64,000 nt of DNA, from positions 3,044,501-3,108,500 of the forward strand of contig NZ_CP061091.1 of the NCBI RefSeq assembly GCF_017654485.1. Reading direction: 5' to 3'. Shown here in pieces: positions 8,333-16,380 of the stretch; within the stretch, counting starts at the first letter, position 1; every line of letters starts with the position of its first letter. Under the pieces are notes generated by a model. It had not been told where the DNA came from. It worked only from the letters and a program-made list of their open reading frames with translations, and made no database searches. The DNA is from Roseomonas marmotae (GTDB taxonomy: Bacteria; Pseudomonadota; Alphaproteobacteria; Acetobacterales; Acetobacteraceae). The position numbers and the translations under genes were made by a program.

Positions 8333-9733
8333 ATGACCGCACTCTGGCGCCTGACTGCAACGGAAACCGTGGCCCGCATCGCCGCCCGCGACATTTCAGC
8401 GCGCGAGGCGACGCAGGCGGCGCTGGACCGGCTGGCGGCGGTGAACCCGGCCATCAATGCCGTGGTGCAGGAGATGCCGGAACAGGCCCTGGCCGCCGCC
8501 GACGCGGTGGACGCCGCCATCGCGCGTGGAGAGGCGCCGGGGCCGCTGGCCGGGGTGCCCGTCACCGTCAAGGTGAATGTGGACCAGAAGGGCTTCGCCA
8601 CCACCAACGGGCTGCGGATCCAGAAGGACCTGGTGGCCACCGAGGATAACCCGGTGGTCGCCAACCTGAAGCGGGCGGGCGCCGTCATCATCGGCCGCAC
8701 CAATACCCCCGCCTTCTCGTTGCGCTGGTTCACCCGCAACAGCCTGCACGGCCATACCCGGAACCCGCGCGACCCCGCGCTGACCCCTGGCGGCTCCTCG
8801 GGCGGCGCGGCGGCGGCGGTGGCCGCGGGCATCGGCGCCATCGGGCATGGCACGGATATCGGCGGCTCCATCCGCTATCCCGCCTATGCCTGCGGCATCC
8901 ATGGGCTGCGTCCGACACTGGGCCGCGTCCCCGCCTGGAATCCCTCGGGGCCGGAGCGCGCGGTGGGCGCGCAGCTGATGGCGGTCTCGGGTCCCATGGC
9001 CCGCAGCATCGCCGACCTGCGCCTGGGACTGCAGGCCATGGCGGCGGAGGATCTGCGCGACCCCTGGTGGGTGCCGGCCCCACTCTCCGGCAGCCCCTAT
9101 CCCAGGCGCGCCGCCCTCTGCCTGCGCCCGGAAGGGATGGATACGAAGCCGGAAGTGGAGCAGGCCCTGCGCGATGCCGCGCTGCGCCTGCAGAACGCGG
9201 GCTGGAGCATCGTCGAGACCGCCTGCCCGCCCCTGCGCGAGCCCGCCGCCCTGCAGGCCATGCTCTGGCTGGCCGAAAGCCGGCGCGGGCTGAACGCGGC
9301 GCTGGAGAGGGAGGGAGACCCGGACGCCAGATTCGTCTTCGCACAGATGGAGGCGCTCTGCCCTCAGCCCGACCTGAATACCTTCCAGGACGCCCTGCAG
9401 GCCCGCGCCGCCTTCACCCGGCAATGGCAGCTTTTCCTGAAGAACTACCCGGTGCTGCTGGTGCCGGTCTCGGCCGAGCTGCCTTTTCCTGACCTGCTGG
9501 ATGTGCAGTCGCCCGAAGCCTTCCGCCGGGTGATGGCGGCGCAGCTGGTGCAGGTCGGCCTGCCGCTGATGGGCCTGCCGGGCCTGACCGTCGCCACCGG
9601 CGCGGTCGATGGCGTGCCGGTGGGCGTGCAGCTGATCGGCGGCCGCTACCGGGAGGATGTGCTGCTGGACGCTGGCGCGGTGATCGAGGCCGGCTATGCG
9701 CCGGTCGGCATTGCCGACCCCGTCGCCGGCTAG
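8333..9733 (+). CDS. Amidase (amidase-signature family)
   Basis: A 466-residue amidase-signature hydrolase with the full Ser-cisSer-Lys triad: Lys80 in VTVKVN, the cis-Ser in GGSSGG (155/156), and the nucleophile Ser179 in DIGGSIR. Family members cleave aliphatic or aryl amides, or act in GatCAB. The lack of gatB or gatC here and the divergent C-terminal region make a catabolic or detoxifying amidase more likely than GatA, and the substrate cannot be read from sequence. A GAGGAT ribosome binding site precedes the ATG. The last four bases overlap the convergent TRAP-type gene. Confidence 0.88.
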   Translation: MTALWRLTATETVARIAARDISAREATQAALDRLAAVNPAINAVVQEMPEQALAAADAVDAAIARGEAPGPLAGVPVTVKVNVDQKGFATTNGLRIQKDLVATEDNPVVANLKRAGAVIIGRTNTPAFSLRWFTRNSLHGHTRNPRDPALTPGGSSGGAAAAVAAGIGAIGHGTDIGGSIRYPAYACGIHGLRPTLGRVPAWNPSGPERAVGAQLMAVSGPMARSIADLRLGLQAMAAEDLRDPWWVPAPLSGSPYPRRAALCLRPEGMDTKPEVEQALRDAALRLQNAGWSIVETACPPLREPAALQAMLWLAESRRGLNAALEREGDPDARFVFAQMEALCPQPDLNTFQDALQARAAFTRQWQLFLKNYPVLLVPVSAELPFPDLLDVQSPEAFRRVMAAQLVQVGLPLMGLPGLTVATGAVDGVPVGVQLIGGRYREDVLLDAGAVIEAGYAPVGIADPVAG

Positions 9734-10932
9734 GGGGAGGCCGTCAGCCGCGCGCCGCCACCATGCGGGCGCGCGATGCCTACCGAGGGCAACTGCGTGT
9801 CGGGCTTCTCGCCCGGGCCGGGCAGGAAGATGCGGGTTAGCGGCGCCAGATAGGTGTTCCAGCCCTGCCGGCAGCTTTCGCCGCAACGGGCAATCCAGCC
9901 GGGGATCACGGCGGTGGACAGCAGGCGGCGGCGCGCCGTCTCATCCTCCGGCGTCACCGCGTTCCAGGCCATCGTGCCGGGCGTGCCGGACTGGCAGCCG
10001 GGGCGCCCGGCATTGCAGAGGAAGCCGTCCTCTGTGTCCTGCCCGGCGGCCGCCCAGACGTTCAACTCCAGCCGGCCCAGCCCCCGCCGCAGGGTCAGTT
10101 GCAGATCCTGCGGCAACTCATCCCAGGCTTGCCGGTTGGCGGCAAAGATCGACAGGCCCCATGAGAGGGCCATGGGATGCACCTGCCGCGCCACCCGGTG
10201 CAACCCGATCTGATTGCCGCTGAGCGAGCCGGTGATGACGCAGTCGACCCGCCCTGTCTGCAGCTCCTCCGCCTGGGAGGCAAAGGTGGTCACGACGGGA
10301 TGTCCACCCAGCGCCTCGATGACATCGGCCTGGCTGTAATTGGAAACGCGCACCCGCCGGCGCCGGACGGATTCCAGATTCGGCAACGGATCGGTGCAGA
10401 ACAGCACCTGGGCGGGATAGGCGTAGACCGCCAGCATCTCCACCCCGTATTCCCGCTTCAGCAGCGCGGTCAGATAAGGCCGGTAGGCCTGCACCACCCG
10501 CCGCAGCATGCTGATATCCGGGGCCAGCAGGGCCAGGTTCGGCGCCGCCAGCTCGGGGTCGGTATTGGCTGCCAGGCTCAGCAGCACCGTGCCGAACGAC
10601 ACGACGCCAAGCCGCAGCAGATGGAGCATGTCCTGACCGCGGATGCCGCTGCTGTCGAAAGGCACGATATCCGCTTGCAGCCGGCCTTCGCTGATGCGGG
10701 GCAGTTCCTCCCGCCAGAAGCTGCGCTCGTAATCCTGGTAGAGCCTGACATCTGCCAATCCGCCGACCACCTGCAGGCGCGTCGGCGCGGGGCTTCCTTC
10801 AGCCTGGGCCTGGGCCTGGGCCTGGGCCTGGGCCGCCGTGGTCATCAGCAGCAGCGCCATGGCAAGCCATGCAACACGATAGTGCCTGCCGGGCCGCGGC
10901 GGGGGGAGAACGGCTTTCACCCGGGACAGCAT
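9730..10932 (-). CDS. TRAP-type transporter substrate-binding protein (DctP-like)
   Basis: A periplasmic solute-binding protein of the DctP/TAXI-like type, about 400 residues. It has a basic N-terminus, a hydrophobic signal core, then an Ala-Gln repeat, and the mature domain begins with a strand typical of DctP proteins (LQVVGGLADV). The start is uncertain. The ATG at 10932 is used because it puts a signal peptide near the N-terminus, while ATGs at 10965 and 11034 are also in frame, the last inside the XRE gene. No membrane subunits (DctQ/DctM) are next to it, so it is an orphan binding protein that may serve a distant TRAP permease. Six Cys residues in the C-terminal third could form disulfides, which is unusual for the family. 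Confidence 0.72.
   Translation of the reverse strand: MLSRVKAVLPPPRPGRHYRVAWLAMALLLMTTAAQAQAQAQAQAEGSPAPTRLQVVGGLADVRLYQDYERSFWREELPRISEGRLQADIVPFDSSGIRGQDMLHLLRLGVVSFGTVLLSLAANTDPELAAPNLALLAPDISMLRRVVQAYRPYLTALLKREYGVEMLAVYAYPAQVLFCTDPLPNLESVRRRRVRVSNYSQADVIEALGGHPVVTTFASQAEELQTGRVDCVITGSLSGNQIGLHRVARQVHPMALSWGLSIFAANRQAWDELPQDLQLTLRRGLGRLELNVWAAAGQDTEDGFLCNAGRPGCQSGTPGTMAWNAVTPEDETARRRLLSTAVIPGWIARCGESCRQGWNTYLAPLTRIFLPGPGEKPDTQLPSVGIARPHGGGARLTASP
10803..10834. repeat. Hexanucleotide tandem repeat (CCTGGG)n
   Basis: Five perfect copies of CCTGGG plus a partial copy lie within the signal-peptide region of the TRAP-type binding protein. On the coding strand each unit reads as Ala-Gln, giving an alternating AQ tract right after the hydrophobic core. 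Since the unit is six bases, slippage would change the number of AQ dipeptides without breaking the frame. Confidence 0.9.
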
Positions 10933-10993
10933 AAGCGAGACCGGCCGCCACGGAAACGGTTTCATGACAGAGGCGATGGCCGGGCGTCGGTTA

Positions 10994-11416
10994 TCAGTCG
11001 AGCGGCCGGCTCTGCGCCTGAGCGGCCAAGGCACGGGCCATCTGGCTCAGTGCTTCCTGATGCTTCTCATTATCAATGAGCACGAAATTCCGTGCGAGCT
11101 CCAGGCACATGCGCTGCCTGTGGCCCAGGGGCTGCGGCTGCCCGTCCTGCTCCAACCCTTCGAAGAACCAGGCGACGGGAACGCCGAGGACGATGCCGAT
11201 CTCGAAAAGCCGGCCAGCCGAGATACGGTTCAGGCCCCTCTCATATTTATGGGCCTGCTGGTAGGTGACGCCGATCATCGTGGCCAGTTGCTGCTGCGAC
11301 AGGCCCAGCATGAGGCGCCTTTCCCGGATGCGCGCGCCGACATGACGGTCCGCGTTGCGCGCGCGTGCCGTAGGCTTCTCCTGCTCCTCAGCGGCCGTGG
11401 ATGGGGATGGGGCCAT
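10994..11416 (-). CDS. XRE-family helix-turn-helix regulator
   Basis: A small DNA-binding regulator. The XRE-type helix-turn-helix spans about residues 25-80 from the chosen start, with the recognition pattern SQQQLATMIGVTYQQAHKYE. A C-terminal helix of about 50 residues, probably for dimerisation, follows. The family is common in alphaproteobacteria as stand-alone regulators. In-frame ATGs at 11455, 11473 and 11518 would lengthen the N-terminus. None has a clear ribosome binding site, so the start is uncertain, and I chose the shortest form that keeps the whole domain. A long palindrome at 11538-11571, just upstream, is a good candidate for an autoregulatory operator. The targets are unknown. 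Confidence 0.82.
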   Translation of the reverse strand: MAPSPSTAAEEQEKPTARARNADRHVGARIRERRLMLGLSQQQLATMIGVTYQQAHKYERGLNRISAGRLFEIGIVLGVPVAWFFEGLEQDGQPQPLGHRQRMCLELARNFVLIDNEKHQEALSQMARALAAQAQSRPLD

Positions 11417-11537
11417 ATCGTCGCCCAAGCTCCGATTGCATTCGATGTTCTGCATGCACGTTAAATAGGCCATCGCGCCGCGGCGTGTGCTGGCTCGCTG
11501 CGGCGTGGGCGTGAACAATGCGTGAGACCGACTGATC

Positions 11538-11571
11538 AGAAAGTCAGTTACGCCACTGTAAGTGACTTTCT
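11538..11571. promoter_or_regulatory. Near-perfect palindrome between phaR and the XRE gene
   Basis: Arms AGAAAGTCAGTTAC and GTAAGTGACTTTCT are 14 bases each, differ from perfect complementarity at one position, and flank a 6-base centre. It touches the last base of the phaR stop codon and lies upstream of the XRE gene on the same strand. No run of T follows on either side, so a simple intrinsic terminator is unlikely. An operator for the XRE protein, or an RNA stem ending the phaR transcript, are the two readings. Confidence 0.6.
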
Positions 11572-12194
11572 CAGCCTTGCCTCTTCATCATTTCGCGACG
11601 TAGCTGCGCCAGCTGGGTCTGAGCCGCCGCCAGTTCGGCCCGGAGATGCTCTACCTCATCCTCATCCGGCCTGCCAGCGCCTGGGGTGCCTTCCTTACGT
11701 GGCGGGAAAGGGCTGAACAGGCTCATCGCGCGTTCCATCATCGCCATGTTCTGCTTGCCCACTTCCTCGAAGCCGCTGAAGGGCGCCTGGAAGGGGTTGA
11801 AGCCGCCCATCGCCTGTTCGACGGATTGGCGCATCTGCTCCTGCTGCCGGGCGAAGCTGCCCATGGCGAATTCCAGGTAACGCGGCACCAGCGACTGCAC
11901 GCTGTCGCCGTAAAGCCCGATCAACTGCCGCAGGAAAGGGATTGGCAGCAGGTTCTGCCCCTTGGCCTCTTCTTCCACGATGATCTGCGTCAGCACGCCG
12001 CGGGTGATGTCGTCACCGGTCTTGGCGTCATAGACAGCGAAGTCACGCCCGGCCCTGACCATGCCTGCCAGATCCTCCAATGTGACGTAGGAGGAGGCTT
12101 CGGTGTTATAGAGACGCCGGTTGGCGTATTTCTTAATGACGACCGGGGGTTGCGCCTGATCACTGCCATCGCGCTGCTTCACCTGTTCCACCAT
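11571..12194 (-). CDS. phaR: Polyhydroxyalkanoate synthesis repressor PhaR
   Basis: A regulator that binds DNA and PHA granules and represses phasin and synthesis genes until polymer is present. The N-terminal PHA-accumulation DNA-binding domain is clear (IKKYANRRLYNT, then YVTLEDLAGMV). The second conserved block, LLPIPFLRQLIGLYGDS, follows at about residues 85-100. The C-terminus is a coiled coil after a Phe/Pro-rich linker that ends near FSPFPPRK. The ATG at 12194 gives 207 residues, and a GTG four codons upstream (12206) is an alternative. It is divergent from the phaE-like/phaC genes, the usual arrangement for autoregulated pha loci. Confidence 0.93.
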   Translation of the reverse strand: MVEQVKQRDGSDQAQPPVVIKKYANRRLYNTEASSYVTLEDLAGMVRAGRDFAVYDAKTGDDITRGVLTQIIVEEEAKGQNLLPIPFLRQLIGLYGDSVQSLVPRYLEFAMGSFARQQEQMRQSVEQAMGGFNPFQAPFSGFEEVGKQNMAMMERAMSLFSPFPPRKEGTPGAGRPDEDEVEHLRAELAAAQTQLAQLRREMMKRQG

Positions 12195-12339
12195 CGGCTT
12201 CCCCACCCTTCGTTCGGCGCCTTCTTGCGCTGCGGTAGGCTAGCACGCTGCAAGATGGGGTGCGAACAAACAGTGGAAGGGCAGGCAGGGTTCCCCGACC
12301 GGCTGGACAAGCCGCGCGGCACGGTCGAGAAGGACGCGC

Positions 12340-12864
12340 ATGGAAGGCCCGAAGCACGGTCCGGGCGGAGAGCCCGGGGAATTGGAAAGGCTGGCAGAGG
12401 ATTGGATCACGCTGTGGCAGAGCGAGGTCGCGGCGCTTGCGGCGGACCGGGAAATGGCGGAGGCCTGGGCGGGCTGGGCCTCGGCCACCGCCGCCTGGCT
12501 GCGTTCGGCGATGACGGCCACGCGTCCCTCCGCCATGTCCGCCTGGCCCGTCCCGCCCTGGATGGCTGGCGGATGGCCCGGCGCGGGGATCCCGCAGGGA
12601 TTGTTCCGCGCCACGGATGCCTCGCCCTGGCCCGCCGGCGTGCCGGGCGGCGCGCATGACGGGGCCAATGCTGCGGCGGGGCCCGCGCCCCCTGCCCCTG
12701 CATCTGAGCCTCGCCATGACGCGCGCGATGGCGGCGCTGACGACACTGCCGCCCTCCGGCGCCAGGTCGAGCAACTGGAACAACGGCTGGCCGATCTCGA
12801 AAGCAGGACAGGCGGAAGCCAGCCGGATCGGCGCCGCCCTCGCCGCCGGGCACCATCCGCCTGA
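12340..12864 (+). CDS. PhaE-like polyhydroxyalkanoate synthase partner (putative)
   Basis: A 174-residue protein directly upstream of and overlapping phaC. The N-terminal third is Trp- and Ala-rich (DWITLWQSEV, then WAGWASATAAW). A low-complexity Ala/Pro/Gly middle follows, then a short coiled coil near residues 137-155 (VEQLEQRLADLE). This layout matches the small helical proteins encoded before short PhaC synthases in Rhodospirillales, which act like PhaE of class III synthases. The ATG has a GAAGGA ribosome binding site 5 bases upstream. The final 20 residues become highly basic (RRRPRRRAPSA), which looks like reading past the natural end of the gene and suggests a frame problem there (see phaC). 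The function is inferred from position and coiled coil. Confidence 0.6.
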   Translation: MEGPKHGPGGEPGELERLAEDWITLWQSEVAALAADREMAEAWAGWASATAAWLRSAMTATRPSAMSAWPVPPWMAGGWPGAGIPQGLFRATDASPWPAGVPGGAHDGANAAAGPAPPAPASEPRHDARDGGADDTAALRRQVEQLEQRLADLESRTGGSQPDRRRPRRRAPSA

Positions 12865-13897
12865 GGCTTTCCACGCCGCCGTGCGGCAGCGACTGGCGCG
12901 GGAGGATGCCGCCTTCATCGCCGGCATCGCCGCCTATCGCCGCCACCCCTGGCTTCGGCAGATGCCGGAGGCGGCGGTGGTCTGGCAGGAAGGTGGCTCC
13001 CGCCTGCTGGATTACGGCGGGGACGGCGTCCCGGTGCTGGTGGTCCCTTCCCTCGTCAACCGCGCCCATGTGCTGGACCTCGCCCCCGGCCATTCGATGC
13101 TGCGGCACCTCGCGGAACACGGGACGCGCGTGCTGTTGCTGGACTGGGGATGGCCTGGAGAGGTGGAGCGCGGCTTCGGCCTGACGGATTATATCGCCGG
13201 GCGCCTCGAACGCGCGCTGGCCTCGCCCGCCGCCACGGCACTGGGGTCGGTGGCGCTGGTCGGCTATTGCATGGGCGGGCTGCTGGCGCTGGCCTCGGCG
13301 CTGCGGCGGCCGGACCGGGTGCGGGGGCTGGCGCTGCTGGCCACGCCCTGGGACTTCTCGGCCGGCGGCGAAGAGGCGGCCGGGCGTGCCCTTGGGCTGG
13401 CGAAGCTGCTGCCGGGGCTTCAGCCGCTCATGGAGAGTACCGGCACCTTGCCGGTCGATGTCGTCCAGTGGCTGTTCGCCAGCCTCGATCCCTGGTCCAT
13501 CGCCCGTAAGTTCCGCGCCTTCGCCCGGCTGGACCCGCAGAGCCCGCGCGCCATCCTATTCGTGGCGCTGGAGGATTGGTTGAACGATGGCGTCCCTCTG
13601 GCCGCGCCGGTGGCGCGGGAATGCCTGGGCGGCTGGTACGGCCGCAACGAGCCCGGCCTCGGCCAGTGGCGCGTGGCCGGTGCGGTGGTGGAGCCAGCGG
13701 CGCTGGATCTGCCTGCCTTCGCGGCCATTCCACAATCGGATCGCATCGTGCCGCCGGCCTCCGCCCTGGCCCTGGCGGAGCGTCTGCCGCGCGCCCAGAT
13801 CCACATGACCCCGGCCGGGCATATCGGCATGGCGGCCGGCGGGCGCGCCGAGGCGGCGCTCTGGGCGCCACTGCTGCGCTGGCTGATGGACTTGTAG
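12716..13897 (+). CDS. phaC: Short poly(3-hydroxyalkanoate) synthase, alpha/beta hydrolase fold
   Basis: Polymerises 3-hydroxyacyl-CoA into PHA. The catalytic triad is visible: the nucleophile Cys in the lipase box GYCMGG, an Asp in PQSDRIVPP, and a His in PAGHIGM. The conserved PSLVNR and DWGWP blocks of short (class III-like) synthases are present. From the chosen ATG the protein is 393 residues. Recognisable homology begins only near SRIGAALAAG (about base 12818), after the part that overlaps the PhaE-like gene out of frame by about 149 bases. No start codon exists in this frame between that point and ATG 12728, and the next one downstream, GTG 12881, would remove conserved sequence. Either the overlap is real or there is a one-base frameshift. 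The stop is secure, the start is not. Confidence 0.8.
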   Translation: MTRAMAALTTLPPSGARSSNWNNGWPISKAGQAEASRIGAALAAGHHPPEAFHAAVRQRLAREDAAFIAGIAAYRRHPWLRQMPEAAVVWQEGGSRLLDYGGDGVPVLVVPSLVNRAHVLDLAPGHSMLRHLAEHGTRVLLLDWGWPGEVERGFGLTDYIAGRLERALASPAATALGSVALVGYCMGGLLALASALRRPDRVRGLALLATPWDFSAGGEEAAGRALGLAKLLPGLQPLMESTGTLPVDVVQWLFASLDPWSIARKFRAFARLDPQSPRAILFVALEDWLNDGVPLAAPVARECLGGWYGRNEPGLGQWRVAGAVVEPAALDLPAFAAIPQSDRIVPPASALALAERLPRAQIHMTPAGHIGMAAGGRAEAALWAPLLRWLMDL

Positions 13898-13954
13898 CCC
13901 CACCTGCCGCGGCGCACACTGCCGGGCAGCACGGTCCTGAGGGAGAATGGAATA

Positions 13955-15127
13955 ATGACCGAGATCGTCATCGCGTCGGCGGCTCGCACACCCGTCGGCG
14001 CCTTCAATGGCGTCTTCGCCAGCCTGCCCGCGCATGCGCTGGGCGCCGTCGCCATCCAGGCGGCACTGAGCCGCGCCGGCATCGAGGCCGGGCAGGTCGA
14101 CGAGGTCATCCTTGGCCAGATCCTGACCGCGGGCGCGGGCCAGAATCCAGCGCGGCAGGCCGCGATCGCCGCCGGCATCCCGGTGGAGCGCACCGCCTTC
14201 GGGATCAACCAGCTCTGCGGCTCCGGCCTGCGGGCGGTGGCCCTGGCGGCGCAGCAGATCGCGACCGGGGATGCCAGCATCGTCGTCGCCGGCGGCCAGG
14301 AGAGCATGACCCAGGCCCCGCACGTCGCCAATCTGCGCGCGGGACAGAAGATGGGCGACCTGGCCTTCATCGACACCATGATCCGCGATGGGCTCTGGGA
14401 TGCCTTCAACGGCTATCACATGGGCAATACCGCCGAGAATGTGGCGGAGAAGTTCCAGATCACCCGCGATGACCAGGACGAGTTCGCCTACAACTCCCAG
14501 CGCAAGGCGGGTGAGGCGATGTCCGCCGGCCGCTTCGCCGATGAGATCGCGCCCGTGACGGTGAAGACCCGCAAGGGTGAGAACGTCGTCGGCACCGACG
14601 AATATCCGAAGCCCGAAACCTCCCGCGAAATCCTGGCCAAGCTGCGCCCGGCCTTCGACAAGAGCGGCACGGTGACGGCGGGCAATGCCAGCGGCATCAA
14701 TGATGGTGCCGCCGCCATGGTGGTGATGAGCGCGGCAGAGGCCGCCCGGCGCGGCGTTATGCCCCTGGCGCGCATCGTCAGCTGGGCGACGGCGGGCGTG
14801 GACCCTTCGGTGATGGGCACCGGCCCGATCCCGGCCAGCCGCAAGGCACTGCAGAAGGCGGGCTGGAGCATCGGTGATCTCGACCTGATCGAAGCCAACG
14901 AGGCCTTCGCCGCGCAGGCCTGCGCCGTGAACAAGGAAATGGGCTGGGATACCTCCCGCGTGAACGTCAACGGCGGCGCCATCGCCCTGGGTCACCCGAT
15001 CGGCGCCTCCGGCGCGCGGGTGCTGACCACCCTGCTTTATGAGATGCAGCGTCGCGATGCCCGTAAGGGCCTGGCGACGCTCTGCATCGGCGGCGGCATG
15101 GGCGTGGCGCTCTGCGTCGAGCGCTGA
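13955..15127 (+). CDS. phaA: Acetyl-CoA C-acetyltransferase (beta-ketothiolase)
   Basis: Condenses two acetyl-CoA to acetoacetyl-CoA, the first step of PHB synthesis, and runs in reverse in degradation. At 390 residues it is full length for the biosynthetic thiolase family. The acyl-accepting Cys88 lies in NQLCGSG, the His in GHPIGASG, and the second catalytic Cys in [14 protein letters not shown]-type ribosome binding site precedes the ATG. It lies 57 bases after phaC on the same strand and is followed by a strong terminator, so phaE-like/phaC/phaA probably form one unit. No phaB reductase is in the window. The protein could equally serve as a general AtoB thiolase. Confidence 0.93.
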   Translation: MTEIVIASAARTPVGAFNGVFASLPAHALGAVAIQAALSRAGIEAGQVDEVILGQILTAGAGQNPARQAAIAAGIPVERTAFGINQLCGSGLRAVALAAQQIATGDASIVVAGGQESMTQAPHVANLRAGQKMGDLAFIDTMIRDGLWDAFNGYHMGNTAENVAEKFQITRDDQDEFAYNSQRKAGEAMSAGRFADEIAPVTVKTRKGENVVGTDEYPKPETSREILAKLRPAFDKSGTVTAGNASGINDGAAAMVVMSAAEAARRGVMPLARIVSWATAGVDPSVMGTGPIPASRKALQKAGWSIGDLDLIEANEAFAAQACAVNKEMGWDTSRVNVNGGAIALGHPIGASGARVLTTLLYEMQRRDARKGLATLCIGGGMGVALCVER

Positions 15128-15148
15128 ACCCTTTCGGTTCTGGCACAA

Positions 15149-15179
15149 GGCCGGGCAGCGCAAGCTGCCCGGCCTTTTT
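15149..15179 (+). terminator. Rho-independent terminator after phaA
   Basis: An 11-base G+C-rich arm, GGCCGGGCAGC, pairs perfectly with GCTGCCCGGCC around a 4-base loop and is followed directly by TTTTT. It lies 22 bases after the phaA stop codon. Confidence 0.93.
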
Positions 15180-15513
15180 CGTCCCCGCCCTGTGTGTCGG
15201 GAGGGGCCTATTTCCAGCGTAGCGAGGTCAGGCAATCGCCGTTAATCTCATTTTAGGTAAATTTCTCATAAATTATTCTGATGCTGGTGAAGCGGCACCG
15301 TCACAACCTTAAGGCGACTGCCCTTCAAGCCCGCCGACGCCGAAGATCAGCCGTTATGGCATCGGTTAATCCACTGAATTTTAAGAAAATATTTTCGGTA
15401 AATTCTTCAGTCGGGATTCATCTCTTTCTTGATACGTCTCAAAGATGAAAAACCTCTTTTTCACTCGCGTATAAGTGGTATCAATTCAATCACAGATTGA
15501 GGGCAGGACGGAA
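15180..15513 (+). promoter_or_regulatory. AT-rich regulatory region upstream of ctrA
   Basis: A 334-base stretch without a gene. By hand count it is about 42% G+C over 15241-15510, far below its neighbours. It contains several TTAA words. The best match to the CtrA box TTAA-N7-TTAA is TTAA-N7-TTAG at 15242-15256. A reverse-strand TTAACC lies at 15364-15369, and one GANTC methylation site (GATTC) at 15415-15419. Control of ctrA by CtrA itself and by CcrM methylation is known in Caulobacter. Its presence here is inference from these words. Confidence 0.5.
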
Positions 15514-16269
15514 ATGAGGATACTTCTGGTTGAAGATGACCTGACCACCGCCCGGGGAGTCTCCATGATGCTAAAGGCGGCCTCCATGATGGTCGATGTC
15601 GCCAGCACCGGAGAGGACGCGCTGGAACTGGCCGCCCTCTACGACTACGACATCGTCATCCTGGATCTGATGCTGCCGGATATGGAGGGCTATGAGGTGG
15701 TCCGCCGGCTGCGTGGCAACCGAGTGGAGACACCGGTGCTCATTCTCTCCGGCCTCTCCCGCCCGCAGGCGAAGGTCAAGGGCTTCGGCATGGGCGCCGA
15801 CGACTTCATCACGAAGCCCTTCGATCAGCAGGAGTTGCTGGCGCGTATCCAGGCCATTGTCCGCCGCGCCAAGGGCTACAGCCAGCCGACCCTGTCCGTC
15901 GGACCGCTGACACTCAATCTCGGTTCACGCGAAGTCCGGGTGGGGGGGCGCGATGTGCATCTGACCGGCAAGGAATACGCGATCCTGGAATTGCTGACCC
16001 TGCGCAAGGGCCTGGTGCTGACCAAGGAAGTGTTCCTGAACCACCTCTACGGCGGCATCGATGAGCCGGAGGCGAAGATCATCGACGTCTTCATCTGCAA
16101 ACTTCGCAAGAAGCTGGCGCTGGCCGGCGCGGGCGAGTTGATCGGTACCGTCTGGGGCCGGGGATATGTGTTGCGCGACCCCAGCACCCTCGCCAATCGC
16201 TTCGTCCTGCCTGAAGTGCCGGCTCCTCCGGCCCTGGTTAGCCCCGGCAGTCTGCACGCCGTAGCCTGA
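15514..16269 (+). CDS. ctrA: Cell-cycle / motility response regulator CtrA
   Basis: An OmpR-type response regulator that receives phosphate through CckA and ChpT. The receiver domain covers residues 1-120 with phospho-acceptor Asp51 in [11 protein letters not shown], the same number as in Caulobacter CtrA, and the Lys of the TKPF motif. The winged-helix DNA-binding domain holds the CtrA hallmarks [27 protein letters not shown] and [12 protein letters not shown]. Beyond this a 35-residue tail ends in Ala-Val-Ala, which could be a protease-recognition end like the hydrophobic C-terminus of Caulobacter CtrA (inference). ATG 15514 has AGGA 5 bases upstream. The gene converges on the chemotaxis operon, whose first gene encodes its phosphodonor ChpT. 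Confidence 0.92.
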   Translation: MRILLVEDDLTTARGVSMMLKAASMMVDVASTGEDALELAALYDYDIVILDLMLPDMEGYEVVRRLRGNRVETPVLILSGLSRPQAKVKGFGMGADDFITKPFDQQELLARIQAIVRRAKGYSQPTLSVGPLTLNLGSREVRVGGRDVHLTGKEYAILELLTLRKGLVLTKEVFLNHLYGGIDEPEAKIIDVFICKLRKKLALAGAGELIGTVWGRGYVLRDPSTLANRFVLPEVPAPPALVSPGSLHAVA

Positions 16270-16289
16270 CGGCTCTTTCATGACTGCCT

Positions 16290-16374
16290 GATGCGCGTTG
16301 TCCCTGACGGGCCAACGCGCATCGCGCCGCGATTCCTGCATTCCCGCTTCCCCTCCCTGCATCATCGCGGCGCG
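16290..16374. terminator. Two inverted repeats between ctrA and cheR
   Basis: The first repeat, 16290-16323, has 11-base arms GATGCGCGTTG/CAACGCGCATC around a 12-base loop. The second, 16323-16374, has 10-base arms CGCGCCGCGA/TCGCGGCGCG around a 32-base loop. They sit between two converging transcription units, so a two-way transcription stop is the simplest reading. No T-run follows either stem, so they are not classical intrinsic terminators. Confidence 0.45.
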
Positions 16375-16380
16375 GTGGGA

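Noticed and set aside
15366..15384. TTAA-N11-TTAA upstream of ctrA as a CtrA box
   Set aside because: The spacing is 11 instead of 7, so it does not fit the consensus. Only the TTAG variant at 15242 has the right spacing.
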